Of a DNA stretch of 64,000 nucleotides, positions 36,181-47,938 are shown piece after piece; position 1 is the first letter of the stretch; every line of letters starts with the position of its first letter. The notes beneath the pieces are model-generated. The model saw only the letters and a list, made by a program, of their open reading frames with translations, had not been told where the DNA came from and searched no databases. This stretch comes from Ptiloglossa arizonensis. Its lineage: Eukaryota; Arthropoda; Insecta; Hymenoptera; Colletidae. The stretch lies in the NCBI RefSeq assembly GCF_051014685.1, contig NW_027478596.1, forward strand, positions 496,001 through 560,000, given 5' to 3'. The position numbers and the translations under genes are program-made.

Positions 36181-39100
36181 ATGGAGAAACGAAGGAATAA
36201 ACCGAGAAACGGAGAATCGGAGAAACGACGAAACGAGGGAAGAATCGGAGAAACGAAGAAAGAAACGGAGAAATGAAGAAAGAAACGAAGAAACGAAGAA
36301 AGAAACGGAGAAACGAAGAAATAAACGAAGAAACGAAGAAAGAAACGGAGAAACGAAGAAATAAACGGAGAGTCGATGTAACAAACGGAGAAACGAAGAA
36401 AGAAACGGAGAAACGAAGAAAGAAACGGAGAAACGAAGAAAGAAACGGAGAAACGAAAAAAGAAACGGAGAAACGAACAAAGAAACGGAGAAACGAACAA
36501 AGAAACGGAGAAACGAACAAAGAAACGGAGAAACGAACAAAGAAACGGAGAAACGAACAAAGAAACGGAGAAACGAACAAAGAAACGGAGAAACGGAGAA
36601 ATAAACGGAGAAACGAAGAAATAAACGGAGAGACGAAGAAAGAAACGGAGAAACGAAGAAAGAAACGGAGAAACGAAGATAGAAACGCAGTGACGATGAA
36701 AGAAACGAAGAAACCAAGAAAGAAACGGAGAATCGGAGAAATAAATGGAGAAACGAAGGAATAAACCGAGAAACGGAGAATCGGAGAAACGATGAAACGA
36801 AGGAAGAATCGGAGAAACGAAGAAAGAAACGGAGAAATGAAGAAAGAAACGAAGAAACGAAGAAAGAAACGGAGAAACGAAGGAATAAACCAAGAAACGA
36901 AGAAAGAAACGGAGAAACGAAGAAAGAAACGGAGAAACGAAGAAAGAAACGGAGAAACGAAGAAAGAAACGGAGAAACGAAGAAAGAAACGGAGAAACGA
37001 AGAAAGAAACGGAGAAACGGAGAAATAAATGGAGAAACGAAGAAATAAACGGAGAGACGAAGAAAGAAACGGAGAAACGAAGAAAGAAACGGAGAAACGA
37101 AGATAGAAACGCAGTGACGATGAAAGAAACGAAGAAGCGAAGAAAGAAACGGAGAATCGGAGAAATAAATGGAGAAACGAAGGAATAAACCGAGAAACGG
37201 AGAATCGGAGAAACGATGAAACGAAGGAAGAAACGGAGAAACGAAGAAAGAAACCGAGAAATGAAGAGAGAAACGAAGAAACGAAGAAAGAAACGGAGAA
37301 ACGAAGAAATAAACGAAGAAACGAAGAAAGAAACGGAGAAACGAAGAAATAAACGGAGAATCGAAGTAACAAACGGAGAAACGAAGAAAGAAACGGAGAA
37401 ACGAAGAAAGAAACGGAGAAACGAACAAAGAAACGGAGAAACGGAGAAAGAAACGGAGAAACGAAGAAAGAAACGGAGAAACGAACAAAGAAACGCAGTA
37501 ACGATGAAAGAAACGAAGAAACGAAGAAAGAAACGGAGAATCGGAGAAATAAATGAAGAAACGAAGGAATAAACCGAGAAACGGAGAATCGGAGAAACGA
37601 TGAAACGAAGGAAGAATCGGAGAAACGAAGAAAGAAACGGACAAATGAAGAAAGAAACGAAGAAACGAAGAAAGAAACGGAGAAACGAAGGAATAAACGA
37701 AGAAACGAAGAAAGAAACGGAGAAACGAAGAAAGAAACGGAGAAACGAAGAAAGAAACGCAGTAACGATGAAAGAAACGAAGAAACGAAGAAACGAAGAA
37801 AGAAACGGAGAATCGGAGAAATAAATGGAGAAACGAAGGAATAAACCGAGAAACGGAGAATCGGAGAAACGATGAAACGAAGGAAGAATCGGAGAAACGA
37901 TGAAAGAATCGGAGAAATGAAGAAAGAAACGGGGAAACGAACAAAGAAACGGAGAAACGAACAAAGAAACGGAGAAACGAACAAAGAAACGGAGAAACGA
38001 ACAAAGAAACGGAGAAACGAACAAAGAAACGGAGAAACGGAGAAATAAATGGAGAAACGAAGAAATAAGCGGAGAAACGAACAAGGAAACGGAGATACGA
38101 AGAAAGAAACGGAGAAACGAAGAAAGAAACGGAGAATAGAAGAAGCAAACGGAGAAACGAAGAAAGAAACGGAGAATCGAAGAAAGAAACGGAGAAGCGA
38201 AGAAAGAAACGCAGTAACGATGAAAGAAACGAAGAAACGAAGAAAGTAACGGAGAATCGGAGAAATAAATGGAGAAACGAAGGAATAAACCGACAAACGG
38301 AGAAACGGAGAAACGATGAAACGAAGGAAGAAACAGGGAAACGAAGAAAGAAACGAAGAAACGAAGAAAGAAACGGAGAATCGGTGAAATAAATGGAGAA
38401 ACGAAGAAACAAACGGAGAAACGAAGAAAGAAACGGAGAAACGTAGAAAGAAACGGAGAAACGAAGAAAGAAACGCAGTAACGATGAAAGAAACGAAGAA
38501 ACGAAGAAAGAAACGGAGAAACGAAGAGAGAAACGGAGAAACGAAGAAAGAAACGGAGAAACGAAGAAAGAAACGGAGAAACGAAGAAATAAACGAAGAA
38601 ACGAAGAAAGAAACGGAGAAACGAAGAAATAAACGGAGAATCGAAGTAACAAACGGAGAAACGAAGAAAGAAACGGAGAAACGAAGAAAGAAACGGAGAA
38701 ACGAACAAAGAAACGGAGAAACGGAGAAAGAAACGGAGAAACGAACAAAGAAACGGAGAAACGAACAAACAAACAGAGAAACGAACAAAGAAACGGAGAA
38801 ACGAAGAAAGAAACGGAGAAACGGAGAAATAAATGGAGAAACGAAGAAACAAACGGAGAAACGAAGAAAGAAACGGAGAAACGGAGAAATAAATGGAGAA
38901 ACGATGAAAGAAACGGAGAAACGGAGAAATAAATGGAGAAACGAACAAGGAAACGGAGATTCGAGAAAGAAACGAAGAAACGAAGAAAGAAACGGAGAAA
39001 CGAAGAAAGAAACGGAGATTCGGAGAAACAAATGGAGAAACGAAGGAATAAACCAACAAACGGGGAAACGGAGAAACGATAAAACGAAGGAAGAAACGAG

Positions 39101-42100
39101 GAAACGAAGAAAGAAACGAAGAAAGAAACACAGAATTGGAGATATAAATGGAGAAACGAAGAAATAAACCGAGAATCGGAGAAAGAAACGGAGTAACGAA
39201 GAAAGAAACGAAGAAACGGAGAAAGAAACGGAGAAACGAAGAAAGAAACGGAGATTCAGAGAAATAAATGGAGAAACGAAGGAATAAACCGACAAACGGG
39301 GAAACGGAGAAACGGTAAAACGAAGGAAGAAACGAGGAAACGAAGAAAGAAACGAAGAAAGAAACGAAGAAAGAAACACAGAATCGGAGAAATAAATGGA
39401 GAAACGAAGAAATAAACCGAGAATCGGAGAAAGAAACGGAGTAACGAAGAAAGAAACGAAGAAACGGAGAAAGAAACGGAGAAACGAAGAAATAAACGAA
39501 GAAACGAAGAAAGAAACAGAGAAACGAAGAAATAAACGGAGAATCGAAGTAACAAACGGAGAAATGAAGAAAGAAACGGAGAAACGAAGAAAGAAACGGA
39601 GAAACGGAGAAAGAAACGGAGAAACGAAGAAAGAAACGGAGAAACGAAGAAAGAAACGGAGAAACGGAGAAATAAATGGAGAAACGAAGAAATAAACGGA
39701 GAGACGAAGAAAGAAACGGAGAAACGAAGAAAGAAACGGAGAAACGAAGAAAGAAACGCAGTAACGATGAAAGAAACGAAGAAACGAAGAAAGAAACGGA
39801 GAATCGGAGAAATAAATGGAGAAACGAAGGAATAAACCGAGAAACGGAGAATCGGAGAAACGATGAAACGAAGGAAGAATCGGAGAAACGAAGAAAGAAA
39901 CGGAGAAATGAAGAAAGAAACGAAGAAACGAAGAAAGAAACGGAGAAACGAAGAAATAAACGAAGAAACGAAGAAAGAAACGGAGAAACGAAGAAATAAA
40001 CGGAGAATCGAAGTAACAAACGGAGAAACGAAGAAAGAAACGGAGAAACGAAGAAAGAAACGGAGAAACGAACAAAGAAACGGAGAAACGGAGAAAGAAA
40101 CGGAGAAACGAACAAAGAAACGGAGAAACGAACAAAGAAACGCAGAAACGAAGAATGAAACGGAGAAACGAAGAAATATACGGAGAAACGAAGAAAGAAC
40201 CGGAGTAACGAAGAAAGAAACGGAGAAACGGAGAAATAAATGGAGAAACGAAGAAACAAACGGAGAAACGAAGAAAGAAACGGAGAAACGAAGAAAGAAA
40301 CGGAGAAACGGAGAAATAAATGGAGAAACGAAGAAACAAACGGAGAAACGAAGAAAGAAACGGAGAAACGAAGAAAGAAACGGAGAAACGAAGAAAGAAA
40401 CAGAGTAACGAAGAAAGAAACGAAGAAAGAAACGGAGAATCGAAGAAAGAAACGGAGAAACGAAGAAAGAAACGGAGAAACGAAGAAAGAAACGGAGAAA
40501 CGAAGAAAGAAACGGAGAAACGAACAAAGAAACGGAGAAACGAAGAAAGAAACGGAGAAACGGAGAAATAAATAGAGAAACGAACAAAGAAACGGAGAAA
40601 CGAAGAAAGAAACGGAGAAACGAACAAAGAAACGGAGAAACGAAGAACGAAACGGAGAAACGGAGAAATAAATGGAGAAACGGAGAAACAAACGGAGAAA
40701 CGAACAAGGAAACGGAGAAACGAAGAAAGAAACGGAGAAACGGTGAAATAAATGGAGAAACGAAGAAATGAATGGAGAAACGAACAAGCAAACGGAGAAA
40801 CGAAGAAAGAAACGGAGAAACGAAGAAAGAAATGAAGAAACGAAGAAAGAAACGAAGAAACGAAGAAAGAAACGGAGAAACGAACAAAGAAACGGAGAAA
40901 AGAAGGAAGAAATGGAGAAACGAAGAAAGAAACGGAGAAACGGAGAAATAAATGGAGAAACGAAGAAATTAACGGAGAAACGAAGAAAGAAACGGAGAAA
41001 CGAAGAAAGAAACGGAGAAACGAAGAAAGAAACGGAGAAATGAAGAAAGAAACGGAGAAACGAAGAAAGAAATGGAGAAACGGAGAAACGAAGAAAGAAA
41101 CGGAGATACGAAGAAAGAAACGGAGAAACGATGGAAGAAACGGAGAAACGAAGTAAGAAACGCAGAAACGAAGGAAGAAACGGAGAAACGAAGAAAGAAA
41201 CGGAGAAACGAAGAAAGAAACGGAGAAACGAAGAAAGAAACGGAGAAATGAAGAAAGAAACGGAGAAACGAAGAAAGAAATGGAGAAACGGAGAAACGAA
41301 GAAAGAAACGGAGATACGAAGAAAGAAACGGAGAAACGATGGAAGAAACGGAGAAACGAAGTAAGAAACGCAGAAACGAAGGAAGAAACGGAGAAACGAA
41401 GAAAGAAACGGAGAAACGAAGAAAGAAACTGAGAAACGGAGAATCGGAGAAATTAATGGAGAAACGAAGAAATAAATGGAGAAACGAACAAGCAAACGGA
41501 GAAACGAAGAAAGAAACGGAGAAACGGAGAAAGAAACGGAGAAACGGAGAAAGAAACGGAGAAAGAAACGGAGAAACGAACAAAGAAACGGAGAAACGAA
41601 CAAAGAAACAGAGAAACGAACAAAAAACGGAGAAACGAACAAAGAAACGGAGAAACGGAGAAATAAATGGAGAAACGAAGAAACAACCGGAGAAACGAAG
41701 AAAGAAACGGAGAAACGAAGAAAGAAACGGAGAAACGAAGAAAGAAACAGAGTAACGAAGAAAGAAACGAACAAAGAAACGGAGAATCGAAGAAAGAAAC
41801 GGAGAAACGAAGAAAGAAACGGAGAAACGAAGAAAGAAACGGAGAAACGAACAAAGAAACGGAGAAACGAAGAAAGAAACGGAGAAACGGAGAAATAAAT
41901 GGAGAAACGAACAAAGAAACGGAGAAACGAAGAAAGAAACGGAGAAACGGAGAAATAAATGGAGAAACGAACAAAGAAACGGAGAAACGAACAAAGAAAC
42001 GGAGAAACGAACAAAGAAACGGAGAAACGAAGAACGAAACGGAGAAACGGAGAAATAAATGGAGAAACGAAGAAAGAAACTGAGAAACGGAGAATCGGAG

Positions 42101-43679
42101 AAATAAATGGAGAAACGAAGAAATAAATGGAGAAACGAACAAGCAAACGGAGAAACGAAGAAAGAAACGGAGAAACGGAGAAAGAAACGGAGAAACGGAG
42201 AAAGAAACGGAGAAATGAAGAAAGAAACGGAGAAACGAAGAAAGAAATGGAGAAACGGAGAAACGAAGAAAGAAACGGAGATACGAAGAAAGAAACGGAG
42301 AAACGATGGAAGAAACGGAGAAACGAAGTAAGAAACGGAGAAACGAAGGAAGAAACGGAGAAACGAAGAAAGAAACGGAGAAACGGAGAAATAAATGGAG
42401 AAACGAACAAAGAAACGGAGAAACGGACAAAGAAACGGAGAAACGAACAAAGAAACGGAGAAACGAAGAACAAAACGGAGAAACGGAGAAATAAATGGAG
42501 AAACGAAGAAATAAACGGAGAAACGAACAAGGAAACGGAGAAACGAACACAGAAACGGAGAAACGAAGAAAGAAACGGAGAAACGAAGAAAGAAACGGAG
42601 AAACGAAGAAAGAAACGGAGGAACGAAGAAAGAAACGGAGATTCGGAGAAATAAATGGAGAAACGAAGGAATAAACCGACAAACGGGGAAACGGAGAAAC
42701 GATAAAACGAAGGAAGAAACGAGGAAACGAAGAACGAAACGGAGAAACGGAGAAATAAATGGAGAAACGAAGAAATAAACGGAAAGACGAAGAAAGAAAC
42801 GGAGAATCGGAGAAATAAATGGAGAAACGAAGGAATAAACCGAGAAACGGAGAAACGGAGAAACGGAGAAACGATGAAACGAAGGAAGAAACGGAGAAAC
42901 GAAGAAAGAAACGGAGAAATGAAGAAAGAAATGAAGAAACGAACAAAGAAACGGAGAAACGAAGAAAGAAACGGGGAAACGAAGAAAGAAACGGATAAAC
43001 GGAGAAATAAATGGAGAAACGAAGAAACAAACGGAGAAACGAACAAGGAAACGGAGGAACGAAGAAAGAAACGGAGAAACGGTGAAATAAATGGAGAAAC
43101 GAAGAAATGAATGGAGAAACGAACAAGCAAACGGAGATTCGAAGAAAGAAACGAAGAAACGAAGAAAGAAACGGAGAAACGAAGAAAGAAACGGAGAATA
43201 GAAGAAAGAAACGGAGAAACGGAGAAACGGACAAAGAAAGGGAGAAACGGAGAAATAAATGAAGAAACGAACAAATAAACGGAGAAACGGAGAAAGAAAC
43301 GGAGAATCGGAGAAATAAATGGAGAAATGAAGGAATAAACGCAGAAACGAACAAAGAAACGGAGAAAGAAAGAAAGAAACGGAGAAACGAACAAAGAAAC
43401 GAAGAAACGGAGAAACGAACAAAGAAACGGAGAAACGAACAAAGAAACGGAGAAACGAACAAAGAAACGGGGAAACGAACAAAGAAACCGAGAAACGAAC
43501 AAAGAAACAGGGAAACGATGAAATAAATGGAGAAACGAAAACATAAACGGAGAATAGAAGAAAGAAACGGAGGAACGAAGAAAGAAACGGAGAAACGATG
43601 AAAGGAACGAAGAAAGAAACGGAGAAACGAAGAATGAAACGGAGAATCGGAGAAATAAATGGAGAAACGAACAAAAAAC

Positions 43680-43950
43680 GGTGAAACGGAGAAACGGAGA
43701 AACGGAAAAACCGTGGAACGGAGAAACGGAGAAACGGAGAAACCGAGAAACGGAGAAACCGAGAGTCGGAGAAACGGAGAAACCGAGAAACGGAGAAACG
43801 GAGATACGGAGAAACGGAGAAACGGAGAAACCGAGAAACGGAGAAACGGAGAAACGGAGAAACCTAGAAATCGAGAAACGGAGAAACGGAGAAACGGAGA
43901 AACGGAGAAACGGAGAAACGGAGAAACGGAGAAACGGAGAAACGGTGAAA
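43680..43950 (+). repeat. 8-bp core array (GAGAAACG)n
   Basis: A nearly pure 8-bp period with variants GAGAAACC, GAGAGTCG and GAGATACG. It is the simplest form of the minisatellite and probably its ancestral core. An inverted counterpart is at 45509-45931 and shorter stretches are at 44395-44535 and 46857-46939. Confidence 0.92.
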
Positions 43951-44530
43951 CGAAGAAACGAAGGAAGAAACGGAGAAACGAAGAAAGAAACGGAGAATCG
44001 GAGAAATAAACGGAGAAACGAAGAAATAAACCGAGAAACGGAGAAACGAACAAAGAAACGGAGAAACGAACAAAGAAACGTAGAAACGAACAAAGAAATA
44101 GAGAAACGAACAGAGAAACGGAGAATCGAACAAAGAAACGGAGGAACGAACAAAGAAACGGAGAAACGAACAAAGAAACGGAGAAACGGAGAAATAAATG
44201 GAGAAACGAAGAAATAAACGGAGTACAGAAGAAAGAAACGGAGGAACGAAGAAAGAAACGGAGAAACGATGAAAGAAACGGAGAAACAAAGAAAGGAACG
44301 AAGAAAGAAACGGAGAAACGAAGAATGAAACGGAGAATCGGAGAAATAAACGGAGAAACGAAGAAAGGAACGGAGAAACGATCAAAGAAACGGAGAAACG
44401 GAGAAACGCAGAAACCGAGAATCGGAGAAACCGAGAAACCGCGAAACCGAGAAACCGAGAAACCGAGAAACGGAGAAACCGAGAAACCGAGAAACGGAGA
44501 ACGGACGAAACCGAGAAACGGAGAAACGGA

Positions 44531-44540
44531 GAAACGTTTC
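44531..44540. repeat. strand-switch palindrome
   Basis: GAAACGTTTC is a perfect 10-bp palindrome. Everything to the left back to 29191 has the GA-rich strand on +; everything to the right up to 46939 has the CT-rich strand on +. Confidence 0.95.
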
Positions 44541-46939
44541 TTTCTTCGTTTCTCCGTTTCTTTCTTCGTTTTTCCGTTTCCTTGTTCGTTTCTCCGTTTA
44601 TTTCTTCGTTTCTCCATTTATTTCTCCGTTTCTCCGCTTCTTTCTTCGTTTCTCCGTTTCTTTCTTCGTTTCTCCGTTTCTTTGCTCGTTTCTCCGTTTC
44701 TTTCTTCGTGTCTCCGTTTCTTTCTTCGTTTCTCCGTTTCTTTGTTCGTTTCTCCGTTTCTTTGTTCGTTTCTCCGTTTCTTTCTTCGTTTCTCCGATTC
44801 TTTCTTCGTTTCTCCGTTTCTTTCTTCGTTTCTCCGTTTATTTCTTTGTTTCTCCGATTCTTTCTCCGATTCTCCGTTTTTTTCTCCGTTTCTCCGTTTA
44901 TTTGTTCGTTTCTCCATTTATTTCTCCGTTTCTCCCTTTCTTTGTCCGTTTCTCCGTTTCTCCGTTTCTTTGATCGTTTCTCCGTTCCTTTCTTCGTTTC
45001 TCCGTTTATTTCTCCGATTCTCCGTTTCATTCTTCGTTTCTCCGTTTCTTTCTTCGTTCCTTTCTTTGTTTCTCCGTTTCTTTCATCGTTTCTCCGTTTC
45101 TTTCTTCGTTCCTCCGTTTCTTTCTTCTGTTCTCCGTTTATTTCTTCGTTTCTCCATTTATTTCTCCGTTTCTCCGTTTCTTTCTTCGTCTCTCCGTTTC
45201 TTTCTTCGTTTCTCCGTTTCTTTGCTCGTTTCTCCGTTTCTTTCTTCGTGTCTCCGTTTCTTTCTTCGTTTCTCCGTTTCTTTGTTCGTTTCTCCGTTTC
45301 TTTGTTCGTTCCTCCGTTTCTTTGTTCGATTCTCCGTTTCTCTGTTCGTTTCTCTATTTCTTTGTTCGTTTCTACGCTTCTTTGTTCGTTTCTCCGTTTC
45401 TTTGTTCGTTTCTCCGTTTCTCGGTTTATTTCTTCGTTTCTCCGTTTATTTCTCCGATTCTCCGTTTCTTTCTTCGTTTCTCCATTTCTTCCTTCGTTTC
45501 TTCGTTTCACCGTTTCTCCGTTTCTCCGTTTCTCCGTTTCTCCGTTTCTCCGTTTCTCCGTTTCTCCGTTTCTCCGTTTCTCCGTTTCTCCGTTTCTCGG
45601 TTTCCAGGTTTCTCCGTTTCTCCGTTTCTCCGTTTCTCCATTTCTCGGTTTCTCCGTTTCTCCGTTTCTCCGTATCTCCGTTTCTCCGTTTCTCGGTTTC
45701 TCCGTTTCTCCGACTCTCGGTTTCTCCGTTTCTCCGTTTCTCCGTTTCTCGGTTTCTCCGTTTCTCCGTTTCTCCGTATCTCCGTTTCTCCGTTTCTCGG
45801 TTTCTCCGTTTCTCCGACTCTCGGTTTCTCCGTTTCTCCGACTCTCGGTTTCTCCGTTTCTCGGTTTCTCCGTTTCTCCGTTTCTCCGTTCCACGGTTTT
45901 TCCGTTTCTCCGTTTCTCCGTTTCACCGTTTTTTGTTCGTTTCTCCATTTATTTCTCCGATTCTCCGTTTCATTCTTCGTTTCTCCGTTTCTTTCTTCGT
46001 TCCTTTCATCGTTTCTCCGTTTCTTTCTTCGTTCCTCCGTTTCTTTCTTCTATTCTCCGTTTATTTCTTCGTTTCTCCATTTATTTCTCCGTTTCTCCGT
46101 TTCTTTGTTCGTTTCTCCGTTTCTTTGTTCGTTCCTCCGTTTCTTTGTTCGATTCTCCGTTTCTCTGTTCGTTTCTCTATTTCTTTGTTCGTTTCTCCGT
46201 TTCTTTGTTCGTTTCTGCGTTTATTTCTTCATTTCTCCATTTATTTCTCCGATTCTCCGTTTCTTTCTCCGTTTCTCCGTTTATTTGTTCGTTTCTCCAT
46301 TTATTTCTCCGTTTCTCCCTTTCTTTGTCCGTTTCTCCGTTTCTCCGTTTCTTTCTTCTATTCTCCGTTTATTTCTTCGTTTCTCCATTTATTTCTCCGT
46401 TTCTCCGTTTCTTTGTTCGTTTCTCCGTTTCTTTGTTCGTTTCTCCGTTTCTTTGTTCGATTCTCCGTTTCTCTGTTCGTTTCTCTATTTCTTTGTTCGT
46501 TTCTACGTTTCTTTGTTCGTTTCTTTGTTCGTTTCTCCGTTTCTTTGTTCGTTTCTCCGTTTCTCGGTTTATTTCTTCGTTTCTCCATTTATTTCTCCGT
46601 TTCTCCGTTTCTTTGTTCGTTTCTCCGTTTCTTTGTTCGTTTCTCCGTTTCTTTGTTCGTTTCTCCGTTTCTTTGTTCGATTCTCCGTTTCTCTGTTCGT
46701 TTCTCTATTTCTTTGTTCGTTTCTACGTTTCTTTGTTCGTTTCTCCGTTTCTTTGTTCGTTTCTCCGTTTCTCGGTTTATTTCTTCGTTTCTCCAATTAT
46801 TTCTCCGATTCTCCGTTTCTTTCTTCGTTTCTCCGTTTCTTCCTTCGTTTCTTCGTTTCACCGTTTCTCCGTTTCTCCGTTTCTCCGTTTCTCCGTTTCT
46901 CCGTTTCTCCTTGTCTCCCTTTCTCCGTTTCTCCGTTTA
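44536..46939 (-). repeat. minisatellite in inverted orientation, pyrimidine strand on +
   Basis: 2.4 kb of the same 20-bp and 8-bp units as reverse complement (TTTCTTCGTTTCTCCGTTTC). It contains repeated modules of the 20-bp type that end in CTTCGTTTCACCG and pass into the 8-bp array, once at 45509 and again at 46857. It ends at GTTTA before GATTAAATGATTA. Confidence 0.97.
45509..45931 (-). repeat. 8-bp core array, inverted
   Basis: (CGTTTCTC)n with variants CGGTTTCTC, CGACTCTCGG and CGTATCTC. It is the inverted partner of 43680-43950 but about 150 bp longer, through internal duplication of the CGACTCTCGG-containing segment. Confidence 0.92.
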
Positions 46940-46949
46940 GATTAAATGA

Positions 46950-47062
46950 TTAGAATAATTTTGATCGTACTTCAAAGTAAAGAGATGTTTCCTAAAGTTT
47001 AAAAACATGGAAAGTAATAATTGTCTATGAGATATATCAATTTAACATTTGATTAATACTCG
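46950..47062 (-). repeat. third copy (partial, inverted) of the nuclear repeat
   Basis: The reverse complement matches 27701-27813. Shared words are AAATGTTAAATT, ACAATT.TTACTTTCC, AAACTTTAGGAAAC and TTTACTTTGAA, followed by ATCAAAATTA. Divergence is similar to that between the two copies at 27.2 and 27.7 kb. Confidence 0.82.
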
Positions 47063-47608
47063 AAGAATCGAAATTTGTGGTATTTTCCTGATACCAAAGG
47101 TTGAAATTCAGGCATAAATTTTAGAAAATGTTTCATTTTGGGACTCTTGGTGTCAGTGTACGATATGCGAGGAAGTGGCACGATTTCGCGGATTCACAGA
47201 ATTGACGTCAAATTCCAAGAATTTCCGCGAATCGAAATTTTGTTGTACTTTCGAACGAATTTCTGAATCATGGATCCCGATTTTCTTTGTATCAGGAGAA
47301 CATGATAGTTGAGGACATATAGTTTTAAGTAGTTTTAGCAGTTTGATAGGATCGGCTTAAAGAAATGGAAACAAATAATGGACAAAAAGAAAGTTTCTGC
47401 TGTCAGTGAAATTGATTTTATTTCAATACATTAATTGAACTTGTTGAAAGTACTGTACCGTAAAGTACTCTACTGTACCGTAAAAATTACTATTCTAAAC
47501 TCGCAGCCGATTAGCTCAGTACTACCCACGACGAATAATTACTGTTCGTTGCGAGTAATACCGATTACCAGGTCTCACCACGTGGAGGTTGCTGCGAGCG
47601 GAGACCCG

Positions 47609-47713
47609 GAGAGAGATAGATGGAATCAAAGTTCCATCGATCTCCCTCGACTCCCGATACAAACGAAGATACTAAACCAAAGAGATGGAAGGAATCAATG
47701 TTCCTTCGATCTC
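47609..47713 (+). repeat. two similar hairpins about 70 bp apart
   Basis: Hairpin 1 (47609-47648) has GATGGAA, loop TCAAAG, TTCCATC, extended by outer GAGAT/ATCTC arms. Hairpin 2 (47682-47713) has GAAGGAA, loop TCAATG, TTCCTTC with the same outer arms. The pair looks like one sequence duplicated with compensating changes. Function unknown. Confidence 0.7.
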
Positions 47714-47938
47714 CTCGTTTAGTTCTGCCAAGCAATTACATTATGGAAAAATTAGGCAAAATTGGAAAAGACGCGACACGAACCGTGCAGTTGGTCCTAC
47801 TAGGACGGTCTCGTTTCCCTTCAGTGGGCCCGATTAAAGAGGAAATGCACGACGCCGTCCACTCATATAGAGTGCCCCGTTTCTCCCAAGTAGAAAACAA
47901 GATTTTTGTAAGGCGTGTGAGAGCGTGAAGACGTTAAT

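Larger units (their letters stand above)
29191..44535 (+). repeat. GA-rich minisatellite, 20-bp unit, purine strand on +
   Basis: 15.3 kb built from GAAACGGAGAAACGAAGAAA and variants (AACAAAG, AATAAATGG, AGTAACG, GATGAAAC, GAATCGG). The unit is 18/20 purine and splits into an 8-mer GAAACGGA and a 12-mer GAAACGAAGAAA. Longer periods are layered on top (180 bp near 29.7 kb, 1184 bp near 34-36 kb, others). The complementary strand lacks stop triplets, so stop-free frames of thousands of codons result. I see no gene. Confidence 0.97.
43659..45948. repeat. large imperfect inverted repeat within the minisatellite
   Basis: The left arm (about 43659-44410) and right arm (about 44945-45948) are reverse complements in matched order. 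The outermost part includes AACAAAAAACGGTGAAACGG and GGAAAAACCGTGGAACGG on the left, and ACCACGG-type complements near 45,890-45,935. Further in, CAAAGAAATAGAGAAACG and AACAGAGAAACGG pair with 45,325-45,365. The innermost part has ACGATCAAAG paired with CTTTGATCGT near 44,970. The right arm is longer because of extra 8-bp units. The spacer (about 44411-44944) holds the strand switch. Confidence 0.85.
46940..47938. other. unassigned ~1 kb between minisatellite and satellite
   Basis: Ordinary-composition sequence with no recognised gene. 46940-46952 is the 13-bp border word. 46950-47062 is the inverted partial copy of the 27.2-28.05 kb repeat. A direct repeat TACTGTACCGTAA occurs twice around 47452-47482. 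Two hairpins lie at 47609-47713. An open frame of 102 codons (47620-47928) overlaps the hairpins and resembles nothing I know. The segment ends at 47938, where the satellite resumes. Confidence 0.7.

Noticed and set aside
30702..44153. A 4483-codon stop-free frame on the minus strand (Phe/Ser/Leu/Arg/Val-rich, 20-residue period), with others at 29185-35052 and 34943-40627
   Set aside because: The minus strand of the 20-bp unit (TTTCTTCGTTTCTCCGTTTC) has no stop triplet in any frame and common variants add none. Frames overlap in several registers. There is no non-repetitive domain, so these are composition artefacts.
29191..46939. CRISPR-like or telomeric array
   Set aside because: No unique spacers of constant length, contiguous 20-bp units, eukaryotic context, and no TTAGG repeats.
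44325..46953. Plus-strand frames of 543-871 codons in the inverted minisatellite
   Set aside because: Same artefact as on the other strand; they follow the pyrimidine strand after the flip at 44535.
47511..47552. tRNA-like A box (TTAGCTCAGT) and B-box-like GTTCGTTGC, suggesting a SINE
   Set aside because: The B box misses key bases, spacing is short and no cloverleaf or tail is seen.
47620..47928. 102-codon frame
   Set aside because: It runs through the two hairpins and shows no recognisable domain; chance is more likely.
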